Part shown: piece by piece, positions 1 to 7,243 of the stretch
Layout: every line of letters starts with the position of its first letter
How positions within the stretch are numbered: position 1 is the first letter of the stretch
NCBI GenBank assembly: GCA_958403395.1
Contig: CATXXF010000005.1
Span: 1-64,000, forward strand
Direction: 5' to 3'
DNA: 64,000 nucleotides
Source of the DNA: an uncultured Collinsella sp.
GTDB taxonomy: Bacteria; Actinomycetota; Coriobacteriia; Coriobacteriales; Coriobacteriaceae
Notes under the pieces: generated by a model
The model's input: only the letters and a program-made list of their open reading frames with translations
Told to the model about the DNA's origin: nothing
Database searches by the model: none
Translations under genes and position numbers: made by a program

Positions 1-191
1 GGTTCGAATCCATGCGGTGCCGGCGTAAAAGAAAAGCCCCCGTTGCCGGAGGCTTTCGATTTCAATTGGTGCGGCGTATAGGATTCCGCGCATCCGCTTC
101 GCGGATCCGCACCGGCTTCGCCCGCCTGCCGGCGGACTCGCCCGCGGGCTGAAAACGCTCCGCGTTTTTTTGACGCCCGCGCCTCGACCGA
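1..191. repeat. tRNA-Arg tail element, 191-bp tandem unit
   Basis: The string GGTTCGAATCCATGCGGTGC at 1 recurs at 192, giving a 191-bp period. The unit holds a terminator copy (35-54), a copy of the last 20 bases of the tRNA-Arg gene in minus orientation (67-86), a GC-rich core (87-191) of serial hairpins (ATCCGC-TTC-GCGGAT; AAAACGC-TCC-GCGTTTT followed by T), and then an inverted T-arm at 192. The real terminator and tRNA follow the second copy. The first copy starts at the window edge, so the array may extend to the left. No reading frame is evident. The unit is homologous to those at tRNA-Leu and, less closely, tRNA-Phe. Confidence 0.85.
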
Positions 192-225
192 GGTTCGAAT
201 CCATGCGGTGCCGGCGTAAAAGAAA

Positions 226-245
226 AGCCCCCGTTGCCGGAGGCT
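226..245 (-). terminator. tRNA-Arg terminator
   Basis: On the minus strand the stem AGCCTCCG pairs with CGGGGGCT around a GCAA loop and is followed by a T-rich run. It lies just downstream of tRNA-Arg and is duplicated at 35-54 inside the tail element. Confidence 0.75.
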
Positions 246-256
246 TCAAGTTCGAT

Positions 257-333
257 TGGTGCGGCGTATAGGATTCGAACCTATGACGTTCTGATTCGTA
301 GTCAGACCCTCTATCCAGCTGAGGTAACGCCGC
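257..333 (-). tRNA. tRNA-Arg (anticodon ACG)
   Basis: The minus strand folds into a complete cloverleaf. The acceptor stem GCGGCGT/ACGCCGC is perfect, the anticodon stem TCTGA/TCAGA carries loop CTACGAA (anticodon ACG, read as ICG), and the T-loop is TTCGAAT. An encoded CCA lies at 257-259. Its last 20 bases are copied at 67-86. Confidence 0.97.
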
Positions 334-344
334 AGCGCAAGACA

Positions 345-374
345 TATAAAACCACTTTAGCTTATTGGAGTCAA
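345..374 (-). promoter_or_regulatory. tRNA-Arg promoter
   Basis: On the minus strand TTGACT (369-374) and TTTATA (345-350) are spaced 18 bp apart and lie about 12 bp before the mature tRNA 5' end. This fits a sigma-A promoter. Confidence 0.6.
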
Positions 375-410
375 GCTCAATCTCAAACTTTTTTGTGAAA
401 CGCAGTTTTG

Positions 411-788
411 TCATGCTGCTCCGCATATACCGCCGTTCCCCGTACGATCGATTGGCTTTTCGATCACGTCAAACTTGGCATCAAGTTCCCTCAGGAGCGA
501 TCTCACCCGCTGGGCACAATCATAATCGGCAAACGAGATGCTCAGCATGCGCGCGACCTGGTTGGAAGTCCCGACTCCATAGAAGTGCTCCAGCGCCACA
601 AGCCCCACGTGCGTCACAAAGGTCTCGACCACATGCGGCGACTCCTCAAAACACCATTGTGTCAACGGACCCTCACTCGTCTGTCGAACCACCAGGCCAC
701 CCATGCCAGACGGCTCACACGTTACAAGCAGGTACTCCCCACCCTCGTCGCTCTCAAACAAAACCACCCGATCATCAAACAGCTCCAT
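411..788 (-). CDS. hypothetical protein, 125 aa
   Basis: The frame opens with an ATG preceded by AAAGGGGA at good spacing and encodes an acidic, soluble-looking protein with no signal peptide or membrane segment. The N-terminal half (ELFDDRVVLFESDEGGEYLL) looks like beta-strand-rich sequence and the C-terminal half is helical. I do not recognise the family. The gene stands alone between tRNA-Arg and the serS terminator. Frame length and a good ribosome binding site support a real gene, but the function is unknown. Confidence 0.6.
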   Translation of the reverse strand: MELFDDRVVLFESDEGGEYLLVTCEPSGMGGLVVRQTSEGPLTQWCFEESPHVVETFVTHVGLVALEHFYGVGTSNQVARMLSISFADYDCAQRVRSLLRELDAKFDVIEKPIDRTGNGGICGAA

Positions 789-915
789 CGCGTCCCCTTT
801 CTCTCGCTCTTATTTAGCAAAAGCATAACAGGTAGATAGCTGTATACAGAACAGTTGTTCGTGTGTTTTCTATTGAGCTGTCCGCACGGCATGATATGGA
901 CCTGCGCACGAAATA

Positions 916-937
916 GGGCGCCCCCGAAGGAGCGCCC
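916..937 (-). terminator. serS terminator
   Basis: A perfect minus-strand hairpin, with GGGCGCTCC pairing to GGGGCGCCC around a TTCG tetraloop, lies about 25 bp after the serS stop. The downstream T-run is short. Confidence 0.7.
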
Positions 938-961
938 TTGCATATCCCCTATGCAGCCAAG

Positions 962-2245
962 TTACGCGACCGGCTCGATCTTCTCGAGACCGCCCATGTA
1001 AGGACGCAGAACCTCGGGGATCGTGATGGTGCCGTCGGCGTTCTGGTAGTTCTCCAGAATGGCAGCCATGGTGCGGCCGGCCGGCAGGCCGGAACCGTTG
1101 AGCGTGTGCAGGTAGCGCGAACCCTTGAAGTTCTCGGGGTCGCGATACTTGATGTTGGCGCGGCGAGCCTGGAAGTCACCGCAGTTGGAGCAGGAGCTAA
1201 TCTCCTTGTAGGCGTTGTAGCTCGGCAGCCAGACCTCAACGTCGTAGGTCTGACGGGCAGAGAAGCCCAAGTCGCCGGTGCACAGGCTAATCACGCGATA
1301 CGGAAGGCCCAGCTGCTGCAGCAGGTACTCGGCCTCGGCGGTCATGCTCTCGAGCTCATCGTCGGACTCCTCCGGCTTAGCGAACTTGACCATCTCGACC
1401 TTGTCGAACTCGTGCTGACGGATGATGCCGCGGGTGTCGCGACCGGCGGAACCGGCCTCCTCGCGGAAGCAGGGGGTGAAGGCGGTGTAGCGACGCGGCA
1501 GAGTGTCGGCATCGAGGACCTCGCCGGCGTGCAGGTTGGTAAGCACAACCTCGGCGGTGGGGATCAGGAAGTTGTCGCCCGAGACGTGATAGGCGTCGTC
1601 CTCGAACTTGGGCAGCTGACCCGTGCCAAACATGGTCTGACGCTTGACGACGATGGGCGGCCACCACTCCTTAAAACCACGGCTGGTGTGCGTATCGAGG
1701 AAGAAGTTGATGAGGGCGCGCTCCAGGCGGGCGCCGGCGCCACCGAGAACGGTAAAGCGGCTGCCGGAGAGCTTGTTGCCACGCTCGAAGTCGAGGATGT
1801 CCAGATCGGTGCCCAGATCCCAGTGCGGCTTAAAGTCGAAGTCGAACTCGCGCGGGGTGCCCCAACGACGGCGCTCAATGTTCTCGTCCTCGTCCTTGCC
1901 GTACGGCGTGGCCTCGCAAGGAATGTTGGGCAGGTGAGCCATGAAGTCGTACTGCTCCTGCTCGAGAGCAGTACGGCGCTCGGCCAGGCCGTCAATCTTC
2001 TCGTTGACGGCGCGCACGGCCTCCTTGGCGGCCTCGGCCTCGTCCTTCTTGCCCTCCTTCATCAGGGCGCCGATCTTCTTGGACTCGGCATTGCGCGTAG
2101 CCTGGAGCTCCTCGACCTCGGTGATGACGGCACGGCGCTCGTCGTCGAGCTCAAAGAACTTCTCGCGATCCCAAGACGTCTGGCGGTTAGCCATGGCGAC
2201 ATCGATGGCATCGGGGTTCTCGCGAACAAACTTGATATCAAGCAT
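962..2245 (-). CDS. serS: seryl-tRNA synthetase
   Basis: Cytoplasmic class II aminoacyl-tRNA synthetase that charges tRNA-Ser (and tRNA-Sec). The 427 residues match the family length. An N-terminal tRNA-binding coiled-coil arm spans about residues 25-110 (charged EVEELQATRNAESKKIGAL and following). Class II motif 2 (FREEAGSAGRDTRGIIRQHE) lies near residue 260 and motif 3 (NGSGLPAGRTMAAILENYQ) near 383. I start at the ATG of MLDIKFVREN because GGAGG lies just upstream. Nine further upstream codons remain in frame but lack a ribosome binding site. The gene appears monocistronic with its own terminator. Confidence 0.98.
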   Translation of the reverse strand: MLDIKFVRENPDAIDVAMANRQTSWDREKFFELDDERRAVITEVEELQATRNAESKKIGALMKEGKKDEAEAAKEAVRAVNEKIDGLAERRTALEQEQYDFMAHLPNIPCEATPYGKDEDENIERRRWGTPREFDFDFKPHWDLGTDLDILDFERGNKLSGSRFTVLGGAGARLERALINFFLDTHTSRGFKEWWPPIVVKRQTMFGTGQLPKFEDDAYHVSGDNFLIPTAEVVLTNLHAGEVLDADTLPRRYTAFTPCFREEAGSAGRDTRGIIRQHEFDKVEMVKFAKPEESDDELESMTAEAEYLLQQLGLPYRVISLCTGDLGFSARQTYDVEVWLPSYNAYKEISSCSNCGDFQARRANIKYRDPENFKGSRYLHTLNGSGLPAGRTMAAILENYQNADGTITIPEVLRPYMGGLEKIEPVA

Positions 2246-2356
2246 TAGATCCTCCGGCGATATACATTCCATTTAGGTTGCAACCTTGTACATGTATGGG
2301 CAAGTATATACTTATGAGCGTTTACGACCCAACTCAACTACGCAAGAAGGCACCCA

Positions 2357-2530
2357 ATGGACGCAGTTTTTTCCTTTTTGTTTGGCACCCGCACCGGTTT
2401 TGCCATCCTTTTCGCCGGCGGCATCCTGTTATTTGCGATTCTTGCCTTTGTAATGGAGAAGCGTACCCATAAGATGTACGTCGACCGCGGACCCAAGTCC
2501 GAGGATGAGGAAGACAGCTTCTGGGACTAA
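2357..2530 (+). CDS. small single-pass membrane protein, 57 aa
   Basis: ATG to TAA encodes 57 residues: a short N-terminus (MDAVFSFLFGTRTG), one hydrophobic helix of about 20 residues (FAILFAGGILLFAILAFVM), a basic stop-transfer stretch (EKRTHK) and an acidic tail ending EDEEDSFWD. AAGAAGG lies 7-8 bp before the start. A palindrome AAGTATATACTT at 2302-2313 with a TATACT-like -10 lies upstream, divergent from serS. A strong hairpin follows at 2583. Codon use matches the neighbours. The positive-inside pattern and the local signals support a real gene; the function is unknown. Confidence 0.75.
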   Translation: MDAVFSFLFGTRTGFAILFAGGILLFAILAFVMEKRTHKMYVDRGPKSEDEEDSFWD

Positions 2531-2580
2531 CCTGCCAAAAAGGGACAGGTTTATTTTGGTCTGTTTTATCTGGGCAAACG
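2530..2580 (+). repeat. CCTGCCAAAA hairpin repeat, copy 1
   Basis: CCTGCCAAAA at the left pairs with TTTTGGTCTG-type sequence to the right and is followed by the conserved tail TTTTATCTGGGCAAAC. Other copies lie at 54794 (inverted) and 62713, with a degenerate copy at 2655. It begins at the stop codon of the 57-codon gene. Confidence 0.7.
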
Positions 2581-2582
2581 CA

Positions 2583-2624
2583 AGCGCCCCGCAACTGGAA
2601 TTGAGCCAGTTGCGGGGCGCTTTT
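2583..2624 (+). terminator. terminator of the 57-codon gene
   Basis: A 16-bp stem (AGCGCCCCGCAACTGG and its complement) with a 7-base loop is followed by TTTT. A preceding A/C-rich stretch could give weaker termination for proC from the other side. Confidence 0.8.
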
Positions 2625-2654
2625 CGCTAAAAGGACAAAACCGCAGAAAATACC

Positions 2655-2696
2655 TGCCAAAAATAAACCCGTCTTTTTTTTGGTCGGTTTTACTGG
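2655..2696 (+). repeat. degenerate copy of CCTGCCAAAA repeat
   Basis: ACCTGCCAAAAATAAACC followed by a T-run and GGTCGGTTTTACTGG resembles the repeat at 2530 but has lost the GGGCAAAC tail. It overlaps the proC 3' end and could act as the proC terminator. Confidence 0.4.
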
Positions 2697-3460
2697 AGAG
2701 TTGCGTCGATTGCCTTGACCAGGGCGCTGCGCATGCCGGCGTCCTCGAGCGCAACGACGCCCTTGATGGTGGCACCACCGGGCGAGCATACGGCATCCTT
2801 CATCGCCGCAGGATGCTGGCCAGTTGCAAGCTGCAGCTTTGCCGTACCTAGCACCATCTGGCTCACAATGCGATAGGCATCGGCACGTGGGATACCGTGC
2901 TTGACCGCCGCATCGCCCAGGGCCTCGATTGCCATGGCGACAAATGCCGGAGCGCAACCACCCACCGTGCCGCCCACAAACAGCAGGCTCGTATCGAGCT
3001 CGACCACCGCACCGAGTTTGCCAAGCAGATCAAGCACCACGGCGCTCTGCTCATCACTAAGCGTGGAAGCCTTCTCGCAAGCGATGACGCCCTCGCCCAC
3101 CGAAACCGGTGTGTTGGGCACCGTCGAGATATGCGCGACGCCCGGCAGGACCTGCTCCCACTTGGCACTGTCCCAGGTCCAGGCAACCGACAGAACGACC
3201 TTTTTGGCAAGAGCATCCTTGAGCGGGGCGAATACCTTCTCGATCATGTACGGTTTGACCGCAGCGACCACGATATCGGATGCGGAGACAACCTCGGCGG
3301 CATCGTGGCAGGCGACCATGCCGCGCGCCTCGCAGCGCTCAACCAGTGCGTCGTAGCGACCCGCGCAGGCGCACATGTCGCTCGCAGCTACACCGGCAGC
3401 GATCCAGCCATCGGCCATAGCGCTCGCCATATTGCCAAAACCGACAAATCCAATCTTCAT
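2690..3460 (-). CDS. proC: pyrroline-5-carboxylate reductase
   Basis: NAD(P)H-dependent reduction of 1-pyrroline-5-carboxylate to proline, the last step of proline synthesis, in the cytoplasm. The N-terminal Rossmann fold shows GFGNMA at residues 7-12, VAAVKPYM follows near 65, and STVPNTP near 113. The C-terminal signature PGGATIKGVVALEDAGMR lies near 228. The length of 256 aa is close to the family norm of about 265-280. AAAGGA precedes the ATG. It stands alone, between the small membrane gene and rlmH. Confidence 0.96.
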   Translation of the reverse strand: MKIGFVGFGNMASAMADGWIAAGVAASDMCACAGRYDALVERCEARGMVACHDAAEVVSASDIVVAAVKPYMIEKVFAPLKDALAKKVVLSVAWTWDSAKWEQVLPGVAHISTVPNTPVSVGEGVIACEKASTLSDEQSAVVLDLLGKLGAVVELDTSLLFVGGTVGGCAPAFVAMAIEALGDAAVKHGIPRADAYRIVSQMVLGTAKLQLATGQHPAAMKDAVCSPGGATIKGVVALEDAGMRSALVKAIDATLQ

Positions 3461-3533
3461 ATCTCATAGTCCTTTCAGACACATTCCTCAAAACGAAAGG
3501 TATTGTCCCACGCCATTGTTTCGTATTGCCGAC

Positions 3534-4004
3534 CTATTTGTGATACGGCTCGCCACGGCTGATCTTGCAGGCACGGTAAATCTGCTCTAGCAGCACCACA
3601 CGCGCCAGGTTATGCGGCAAGGTAATGCGTCCAAAGCTGAGCATCTCGTCGGCGCGGGCGCGCACCTCATCACTCACGCCGTCCGAACCGCCGATTACAA
3701 AGGCAATGTCGCTGCTGCCTCGCAGCATAAGATCGTCGAGCCGCGCCGAGAGCTCCTCACTCGAACGCTCCTTGCCCTCGATAGCCAGCAGGATCACATG
3801 CGCCCGAGACGGCAATGCAGCAAGAATTGCCGCCCCCTCCTTGTCGCGCGCGGCATCCACGCCGCCCGCCTTAGCCGGGTCGATATCGGCCACCTCGCGG
3901 ATATCCACCTTGGCATAGGCACCTAAGCGCTTGGTGTACTCAGCGCACGCGTCCTTCCAAAAGCGCTCCTTGAGCTTACCGACGCAAACGACGGTGTATT
4001 TCAC
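3534..4004 (-). CDS. rlmH: 23S rRNA pseudouridine-1915 N3-methyltransferase RlmH
   Basis: SPOUT-class SAM-dependent methyltransferase acting on helix 69 of 23S rRNA in assembled ribosomes. The 156 aa match the family. GGSDG (near residue 104) is the SAM-loop signature, and the protein ends with the family-typical RGEPYHK. The start is GTG, with GAAGGAG six bases upstream. That ribosome binding site overlaps the end of the SPFH gene, which stops 6 bp before, so the two genes are probably cotranscribed. Confidence 0.96.
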   Translation of the reverse strand: MKYTVVCVGKLKERFWKDACAEYTKRLGAYAKVDIREVADIDPAKAGGVDAARDKEGAAILAALPSRAHVILLAIEGKERSSEELSARLDDLMLRGSSDIAFVIGGSDGVSDEVRARADEMLSFGRITLPHNLARVVLLEQIYRACKISRGEPYHK

Positions 4005-4010
4005 GCGCGC

Positions 4011-4949
4011 CTACTCCTTCGAACCGTTTTGAACTTTGCCGGCGGTCAGCATCTGCTCGAACATCGAGGCCGACTGCGAGAAATCGCTCGGCAGTACGAC
4101 CGTCGAAGTTTTACCCGTGCGAGCGAACTCCGTCATCATCTCGGACCACTGCGTAAACATGAACAGCTGGTTGGCCTCGTCGTTGCCGACGCCCGTCTCC
4201 TGGATGATCTCGAGTGAATCTTTGATGCCCAGCGCGATGGCCTTGCGCTGGTTGGCGATGCCCTCGCCCGCCTTTTCCATAGCCTCGGCCTCGGCGGTCG
4301 CCTCGGTGACGCGCTTGATACGGTCTGCCTCGGCGAGCTCCTGTGCCGCAGCGCGCTTGCGCTGGGCGGCGTTGATGTCGTTCATGGAGTTCTCGACCTC
4401 GGTCGGCAGTGCGATTTTGGTGATGAGCGTCGACACGAGGGTGAAGCCGTAGGCGGCCATCTGCTCGGAAACGGTAGCGTTGACATCCTTGGCGATGTCA
4501 TCCTTCTTGGCAAAGACCTCATCGAGTGTGTAGACGGGGATCGAAGAGCGCAGGGCGTCGGTGATGAAGTCACGCATCTGGTCGACGGGCTCCTGCAGCA
4601 TGTAGTAGCTCTTGTAGATACCCGAATCTGCCGGGCCGGCGCCCATGTCATAGCTCACGTGGTACTGAGCAGAGACCTCAAGGCCGATGGTCACGTTGTC
4701 CTGGGTCTTAACGTCGATGCCAAAACCGTTTTTCATGGTGCGCAGACTCACCGTGGCGGCCTTGCGGTCGATCACGGGCACCTTCATGTGGAAGCCCGCG
4801 TTGACGATGCGGTTAAACTTGCCCAGACGCTCGATGATCACGGCATGCTGTTGTTCAACGACATAGCAGGCGTTGGGAAGCAGTAACAACAAAATGATGA
4901 TGGGAATCAAAAGGCTGGTAAGGGCGGCGATGATACCGGACAACAGCAT
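4011..4949 (-). CDS. SPFH/band 7 (stomatin-like, QmcA-type) protein
   Basis: 312 aa. One N-terminal hydrophobic helix (LLSGIIAALTSLLIPIIILL) anchors it, followed by an SPFH domain from about residue 27 (CYVVEQQHAVIIERLGKFNR), where the family's VVPQ-type motif is altered to VVEQ. An Ala/Glu-rich coiled coil lies at about 190-250 (AAQRKRAAAQELAEADRIKR). Family members scaffold membrane microdomains and protease complexes; the partner here is unknown. I start at the second ATG because GAGGAGAG lies 3 bp upstream. No NfeD partner gene is adjacent. Confidence 0.9.
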   Translation of the reverse strand: MLLSGIIAALTSLLIPIIILLLLLPNACYVVEQQHAVIIERLGKFNRIVNAGFHMKVPVIDRKAATVSLRTMKNGFGIDVKTQDNVTIGLEVSAQYHVSYDMGAGPADSGIYKSYYMLQEPVDQMRDFITDALRSSIPVYTLDEVFAKKDDIAKDVNATVSEQMAAYGFTLVSTLITKIALPTEVENSMNDINAAQRKRAAAQELAEADRIKRVTEATAEAEAMEKAGEGIANQRKAIALGIKDSLEIIQETGVGNDEANQLFMFTQWSEMMTEFARTGKTSTVVLPSDFSQSASMFEQMLTAGKVQNGSKE

Positions 4950-5006
4950 GGTCTCTCCTCTGATAGGCATACGTTGGCACTAGGATACCCGCACAAGGAG
5001 ATCGTA

Positions 5007-5195
5007 CATAACAAAAAAGCTCCCATTGCTGGGAGCTCTTTCATTCAATGGTGCGGGCGAAAGGACGTCCGCGTATCCGCTTCGCGGATCCGCACCGGCT
5101 TCGGCCGCCTGCCGGCGTCCTCGCCAGCTCGCTAAAAACGCTCCGCGTTTTCTTTACGCTCGCTCCTTCGCAGGTTCAAGTCCCTGTGATGGGCC
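5007..5195. repeat. tRNA-Leu tail element, 189-bp unit
   Basis: CATAACAAAAAAGCTCCCAT at 5007 recurs (with one extra A) at 5196, so the period is 189 bp. The unit contains a terminator copy (5018-5037), a copy of the tRNA-Leu 3' end (5049-5066, minus), a core (5067-5172) nearly identical to the tRNA-Arg core in its first 40 bases, and an inverted T-arm GGTTCAAGTCC at 5173 with the T-loop of tRNA-Leu itself, then a GGGCCCA end. No gene is present. Confidence 0.85.
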
Positions 5196-5207
5196 CATAA
5201 CAAAAAA

Positions 5208-5227
5208 AGCTCCCATTGCGGGGAGCT
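5208..5227 (-). terminator. tRNA-Leu terminator
   Basis: On the minus strand AGCTCCC pairs with GGGAGCT around a 6-base loop and is followed by seven T. An almost identical copy lies at 5018-5037 within the tail element. Confidence 0.85.
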
Positions 5228-5238
5228 CTTTCAATCAA

Positions 5239-5325
5239 TGGTGCGGGCGAAAGGACTTGAACCTTCATGGGGTTGCCCCCATACGGACCTGAACCGTACG
5301 CGTCTGCCAATTCCGCCACGCCCGC
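5239..5325 (-). tRNA. tRNA-Leu (anticodon CAG)
   Basis: An 87-nt class II tRNA on the minus strand, with perfect acceptor stem GCGGGCG/CGCCCGC, anticodon stem TACGG/CCGTA with loop TTCAGGT (anticodon CAG), a long variable arm (TGGGGGCAACCCCA), T-loop TTCAAGT, and an encoded CCA at 5239-5241. Confidence 0.97.
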
Positions 5326-5336
5326 GTGCAGGAATT

Positions 5337-5365
5337 AGAATAACGGAGCGCCACCACGAACGCAA
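5337..5365 (-). promoter_or_regulatory. tRNA-Leu promoter
   Basis: On the minus strand TTGCGT (5360-5365), a 17-bp spacer and TATTCT (5337-5342) lie 11 bp before the tRNA 5' end. Confidence 0.65.
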
Positions 5366-5368
5366 GAA

Positions 5369-6286
5369 CTATTTTTGAAAAAGTTTGCAGGCATTTTCCC
5401 AAGCTGCTCGCGCGATTGCCTCAGCATCCTCGCCGGTACGATCGACACGGTCGTTAACCAGCGCGTTTGCCGTAATGGAGATCATTGCGGGCTCGCATTC
5501 AAGACCGCGGATGGGCTCCGGAGCCATATACGGGCAATCCGTCTCGAACAAAATGCGATCGAGCGGGGTCGCCGCAAATGCCTCGCGCACGTCGTCGTTG
5601 CGCTTAAAGGTGGCCGCACCACCATAGGCGATATAGCAGCCCAGCTCCACAAAGCGCTCCATCGTGGCGCGGTCCTCGCCAAAACAGTGCAGCACACAAC
5701 CGGCCTGGGGCACGCCCACCTCACGAAGCACGTTGTACGCATCAACGTGCGAGGTGCGCTCCCCATCCGAGTCCTCGTGACGCAGGTGCAGCTCCACCGG
5801 CACATTGCGGCGCACGGCAAGCTCGAGCTGGCGCGCCATGCAGTCAATCTGCACGTTATGGGGTGCCGGCGCGATATCGTCGTCATAGTCCATGTGGTAG
5901 TCCAGGCCGATTTCGCCAATACCGGCGCACAAGGGATCATCGAGTGCGGCAACGACCTGTGCGTGAACGTCGTCGGTATAGTCCGGCGCGCCATACGGAT
6001 GCACGCCGGCAAGATACTTGATCTGCGGGATATCCTGCATCGGCAGAATCTCGCGCGTCAGCCAGTCGCTATAGTCCGTCACGCTGCGTTTGTCAGCGAT
6101 GGGGTCGAACATCGTCACCAACAGGTCGACGCCCGCCGCCTTGGCACGCACGAGCGTCTCGGGCACTTCTTTGCCCCAAAACGAAAGCAGATGCGCATGC
6201 GTGTCGGCAAGCGGTGCCAAGGGCACGGGACAAGTAACCGTCTTCTTTTTCTTGGTAAACGTCACGCGTTCGGCATTAGGCATCAT
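5369..6286 (-). CDS. tatD: TatD family metal-dependent hydrolase
   Basis: 305 aa amidohydrolase-fold protein; family members are DNases or D-tyrosyl-DNA-like phosphoesterases with two metals. Ligand motifs are visible in order: DTHAH (near 28), GEIGLDYH (near 122), ELHLRHED (near 165), HCFGED (near 200) and ETDCPY (near 247). The start overlaps the rsmA stop by 11 bp, and AGGAG sits 7 bp upstream inside rsmA, so the two are coupled. A 20-residue basic N-terminal extension precedes the first metal motif. Confidence 0.93.
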   Translation of the reverse strand: MMPNAERVTFTKKKKTVTCPVPLAPLADTHAHLLSFWGKEVPETLVRAKAAGVDLLVTMFDPIADKRSVTDYSDWLTREILPMQDIPQIKYLAGVHPYGAPDYTDDVHAQVVAALDDPLCAGIGEIGLDYHMDYDDDIAPAPHNVQIDCMARQLELAVRRNVPVELHLRHEDSDGERTSHVDAYNVLREVGVPQAGCVLHCFGEDRATMERFVELGCYIAYGGAATFKRNDDVREAFAATPLDRILFETDCPYMAPEPIRGLECEPAMISITANALVNDRVDRTGEDAEAIARAAWENACKLFQK

Positions 6287-7136
6287 GGATTAGCTCCTGG
6301 GCCAGACGGACAAAGTCGGCAACATCGAGCGTCTCGGCGCGCGTGGTGGGTGCAATACCGCAAGCCTCAAAGGCAGCATCGAGCACGTCCTTGGCAAAGC
6401 CGTTGGCGCTCATGGAATTGCGGATGGTCTTGCGACGCTGAGCAAATGCAGCATCAATCACGCGGGCCACAAATTCGCGATCGAGCCCCTCGGGCACCAC
6501 GCCGTCAACACGGTCGATACGCACGACGGCCGAGTCCACGTGCGGCGCCGGCATAAAGCAACGCGGCGGCACCTCAAAGCGACCCGTCACCTGCGCATAC
6601 AGGCCGAGCTTTGCCGTATAGCCGCCATAGGTCTTGTTGCCCGGCACTGCGGCAATGCGATCGGCAACCTCCTTTTGCACCATGACGACGGCACGCTTGA
6701 GCGCGGGCATCGTCTGGAAGAACTGCAGGATGATCGTCGCCGCCACGTTATAGGGCAGGTTCGCGACAAACACCGTCGGCTCACCGCCCGCAGCCTGCTC
6801 AATCTGCTCCGGGCCCACCCTGAGCGCGTCGCCCATGATAAAGCGGAAGTTGGCATAGTCGGCGGCATGGGCGTCGAGCACCGGCTCGAGCTCGGGGTCG
6901 GCCTCGATCGACGTGACGCACGCCGCCTCCTGCAGCAGGGCCAACGTCAGCGTGCCGCAACCCGGGCCGACCTCGAGCACGCGCTCATCGCCCGTAAGCT
7001 GAGCGAGCTCACAGATACGTTCGATCACATGGTTGTCGATCAGGAAGTTTTGGCCCAGGCGATGCTTGGTCGCAAGGCCAAACTCCTCTAGCAGCTCCCT
7101 AGTTGCCGTGGGGTTTGCCAAAGGCGAAGTTGTCAT
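6276..7136 (-). CDS. rsmA: 16S rRNA dimethyladenosine transferase RsmA (KsgA)
   Basis: Dimethylates A1518 and A1519 in 16S rRNA helix 45 during 30S maturation. The N-terminus LGQNFLID (near 28), SAM motif I EVGPGCGTLTLAL (near 56) and catalytic NLPYNVAATII (near 126) are all present, and the 286 aa fit the family. It is followed by overlapping tatD. A 107-bp gap with the metG terminator separates it from metG, so it probably has its own promoter. Confidence 0.97.
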   Translation of the reverse strand: MTTSPLANPTATRELLEEFGLATKHRLGQNFLIDNHVIERICELAQLTGDERVLEVGPGCGTLTLALLQEAACVTSIEADPELEPVLDAHAADYANFRFIMGDALRVGPEQIEQAAGGEPTVFVANLPYNVAATIILQFFQTMPALKRAVVMVQKEVADRIAAVPGNKTYGGYTAKLGLYAQVTGRFEVPPRCFMPAPHVDSAVVRIDRVDGVVPEGLDREFVARVIDAAFAQRRKTIRNSMSANGFAKDVLDAAFEACGIAPTTRAETLDVADFVRLAQELIHDA

Positions 7137-7174
7137 GGTTGCCTCCTTAACATGGTGGCTGCATCGTAAAGCAA

Positions 7175-7204
7175 AAGGGCATGGACCGTTGCGGCCATGC
7201 CCTT
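7175..7204 (-). terminator. metG terminator
   Basis: AAGGGCATGG pairs with CCATGCCCTT around a 10-base loop, followed on the minus strand by TTTTGC. It lies 40 bp after the metG stop. Confidence 0.75.
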
Positions 7205-7243
7205 ACATCTAAACAGCAAATTGCCGATATGGCGCGCAGCGGC

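Noticed and set aside
1..256. tRNA intron or permuted tRNA gene
   Set aside because: An intact tRNA-Arg follows; the upstream copy has only the 3' 20 bases and the right T-arm lies on the other strand, so it cannot form one tRNA.
938..2248. 436-codon plus-strand frame antisense to serS
   Set aside because: It is a mirror frame of a high-GC gene. The minus strand encodes unmistakable seryl-tRNA synthetase with a ribosome binding site; the plus frame is Val/Leu/Gly-rich without recognisable motifs.
5026..5292. 88-codon plus-strand frame over the tRNA-Leu tail element
   Set aside because: It reads through two terminator copies and into the tRNA-Leu gene on the opposite strand.
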